Shown piece after piece: positions 6,721-7,803 of a stretch of 7,803 bases of DNA. The notes beneath the pieces were generated by a model. The model searched no databases and was not told where the DNA came from. It saw only the letters and a program-made list of their open reading frames with translations. The translations under genes were made by a program, and so were the position numbers. Within the stretch, counting starts at the first letter, position 1; every line of letters starts with the position of its first letter. Source of the DNA: an uncultured Polyangiaceae bacterium (GTDB lineage Bacteria; Myxococcota_A; Polyangia; Polyangiales; Houyiibacteriaceae); assembly GCA_947258625.1 (NCBI GenBank), contig CAMYJN010000091.1, positions 1-7,803 on the forward strand. The letters are read 5' to 3'.

Positions 6721-7542
6721 GTGCTCGACGACTCCGTGAGACAGCTGCTCGACCGCCCCCACCAACTCGTGCTCTGGCTCACCGGCGCCGGCATCTCGGC
6801 CGAAAGCGGAATCCCCACCTTTCGCGGCAAAGAAGGATACTGGCGCGTCGGCTCTCGGAACTACCAGCCCGAGGAGATGGCTACCCGGTATGCGTTTCAA
6901 CAGATGCCGGAGGAAGTTTGGGCCTGGTATCTGTATCGACGTGGGGTCTGCCGTGGCGCCGAGCCCAACGCCGCGCATCTCGCCCTGGTCAAAGCCGAGC
7001 AGCGCGGCGGCGACCGCTTCTTGCTGGTGACGCAGAACGTCGACGGACTGCACCTACGGGCCGGCAATACGCTCGATCGCACCTACCAGATTCACGGCAA
7101 CATCGATTTCATGCGCTGTACCGAGGAGTGCCTTCCCGCGCCCGTGCCAATGCCGGACGGTGTCGAGGTGGCTTGGGAAAAGGGCCGCGCGCTCAGCGAC
7201 GAAGAGCTCGATCGGCTGCGTTGCCCTTCCTGCGGCGCCATGGCTAGGCCGCACGTGCTCTGGTTCGACGAAAGCTACGACGAGCCGAACTTCCGCTTCC
7301 AGAGCTCGATCGAGGCGGCGCGAAATGCGTCGCTGGTGATCGTCGTCGGCACGACAGGGGCCACAACACTGCCGATGCACATCGGTACGATTGCGGCGCA
7401 GCGCGGCGTTCCAATGGTCGTCGTCAACCCGGAGCCAAATCCATTTAGTGCCCTCGTGCAGCGCACGGGCGTCGGCGCGTTTCTCGCTGGCACGGCGGGC
7501 GACTGGGCACCAAAGCTCGCGGACGCCCTCTCCTCGGCGTGA
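6721..7542 (+). CDS. Sirtuin (Sir2-family NAD-dependent protein deacylase), SIRT5/CobB-like
   Basis: Removes acyl groups from lysines using NAD, giving nicotinamide and O-acyl-ADP-ribose; cytosolic, 273 residues, normal for bacterial sirtuins. Motifs in order: GAGISAESGIPTFRG (22-36) for NAD binding, TQNVDGLH (104-111), catalytic His125 in QIHG, zinc cysteines Cys133, Cys137 (RCTEEC) and Cys168, Cys171 (RCPSC), RPHVLWFDE (176-184), GTTGATTLP (210-218) and NPEPNP (236-241). WYLYRR (69-74) supplies Tyr70 and Arg73, matching Tyr102 and Arg105 of human SIRT5, which bind acidic acyl groups; desuccinylase or demalonylase activity is therefore likely beside deacetylation. The first zinc pair has C-x3-C instead of the common C-x2-C spacing. 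The start is a GTG with no Shine-Dalgarno, directly after a run of seven C residues. Upstream in-frame codons run into the repeat and a stop at 6667-6669, so no longer start with a standard codon exists. Transcription may come from the arsM operon or from an unseen promoter. Confidence 0.92.
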   Translation: MLDDSVRQLLDRPHQLVLWLTGAGISAESGIPTFRGKEGYWRVGSRNYQPEEMATRYAFQQMPEEVWAWYLYRRGVCRGAEPNAAHLALVKAEQRGGDRFLLVTQNVDGLHLRAGNTLDRTYQIHGNIDFMRCTEECLPAPVPMPDGVEVAWEKGRALSDEELDRLRCPSCGAMARPHVLWFDESYDEPNFRFQSSIEAARNASLVIVVGTTGATTLPMHIGTIAAQRGVPMVVVNPEPNPFSALVQRTGVGAFLAGTAGDWAPKLADALSSA

Positions 7543-7584
7543 GGCGCCTTGCCTCCGTCGCCCTTCGGGGATACCTATCGGGAG

Positions 7585-7803
7585 ATGACACGACTGTGCG
7601 GCTGGGTCTCTTGTTTAGTTCTACTGGCTGGTCCTCTGACCTCTTGCGCAAAGCAAAGCGAGTCGTCGCGCTACCCCGATCGTCCGGGCGGGCAATGCAG
7701 CCGTGCTGCGGGGGCAACCTGCGAATCCGGCTTCGTCTGTCACTACGCACCCAACGCGGAGTGCGGAGAAACCGGCGCGCAGGGCGCCTGCTTCCCAATG
7801 CCG
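7585..7803 (+). CDS. Cysteine-rich lipoprotein, N-terminal part (3' end beyond the window)
   Basis: The frame is open to the right edge (73 codons visible). The N-terminus is a lipoprotein signal: MTR, a hydrophobic stretch about 8-17 (VSCLVLLAGP), and a lipobox LTSC with Cys21 as the acylated residue. Position +2 is Ala, which does not signal inner-membrane retention, so an outer-membrane location is likely. The mature part has regularly spaced cysteines at 38, 46, 52, 60 and 69 in a G-x-x-C, C-x5-C, CG-x-x-G-x-x-G-x-C layout. This resembles short disulfide-rich secreted modules frequent in myxobacterial-type genomes; I recognise the style, not a specific named family. The ATG at 7585 has GGGAG directly against it, too close to be an ideal ribosome site, so the start is moderately certain, but the signal peptide supports it. 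It lies 42 nt after the sirtuin stop. Function unknown. Confidence 0.75.
   Translation, partial: MTRLCGWVSCLVLLAGPLTSCAKQSESSRYPDRPGGQCSRAAGATCESGFVCHYAPNAECGETGAQGACFPMP

Noticed and set aside
6215..6739. Plus-strand frame with Thr-Asp repeats running from marR through the array
   Set aside because: Its first part is an out-of-frame reading of marR and it ends just inside the sirtuin gene; no independent start signal.
6427..7053. Minus-strand frame with Ser-Val and Pro-Val repeats across the tandem array
   Set aside because: The repeat peptide is a by-product of the hexamer array; its flanks are antisense to marR and the sirtuin. No promoter or ribosome site was seen.
7541..7570. Possible terminator after the sirtuin (GAGGC-N5-GCCTC and CCC-TTCG-GGG hairpins)
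   Set aside because: Stems are only 5 and 3 bp and neither is followed by a T tract.

Overview
This GC-rich bacterial window comes from a Gram-negative (diderm) organism. A periplasmic adaptor of the HlyD type and a lipoprotein with a lipobox both point to a two-membrane cell. The cysteine-rich lipoprotein at the right edge resembles secreted Cys-rich modules I associate with Myxococcota and other former Deltaproteobacteria, but that placement is inference. I see no RNA genes, insertion sequences, integrases or CRISPR arrays.

Left half, minus strand (1-4239): a compact three-gene operon read right to left. It encodes an ABC ATPase of the MacB/LolD type, a 789-residue FtsX-type permease and a HlyD-family periplasmic adaptor that runs off the left edge. 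The ATPase and permease overlap by 7 nt. The adaptor's Shine-Dalgarno begins inside the permease stop codon. Together they look like a tripartite exporter that would need an outer-membrane TolC-like channel, not visible here. Substrate unknown.

Centre, plus strand (4365-5252): after a short divergent intergenic region comes an alpha/beta hydrolase whose motifs (HGFP, GHDWG with Asp nucleophile) place it in the epoxide hydrolase group.

Centre-right, plus strand (5262-6554): a two-gene arsenic unit with its own consensus -35 box. It encodes arsM (arsenite S-adenosylmethionine methyltransferase with all key cysteines) and, overlapping its stop by 4 nt, a small MarR-family regulator carrying six cysteines, including a CC-x7-C cluster and a terminal CC. 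A palindrome (TAGTTG-N7-CAACTA) lies at the expected promoter -10 region. The simplest model is a metalloid-sensing MarR repressor that autoregulates arsM-marR, in place of the usual ArsR/SmtB protein. This is the most interesting system in the window.

Right, plus strand (6574-7803): a 21-unit hexanucleotide tandem repeat (CACTGA and variants) fills the gap between marR and a sirtuin gene. The sirtuin has the Tyr-x-x-Arg signature of SIRT5/CobB-type desuccinylases. The window ends in the start of a Cys-rich lipoprotein gene.
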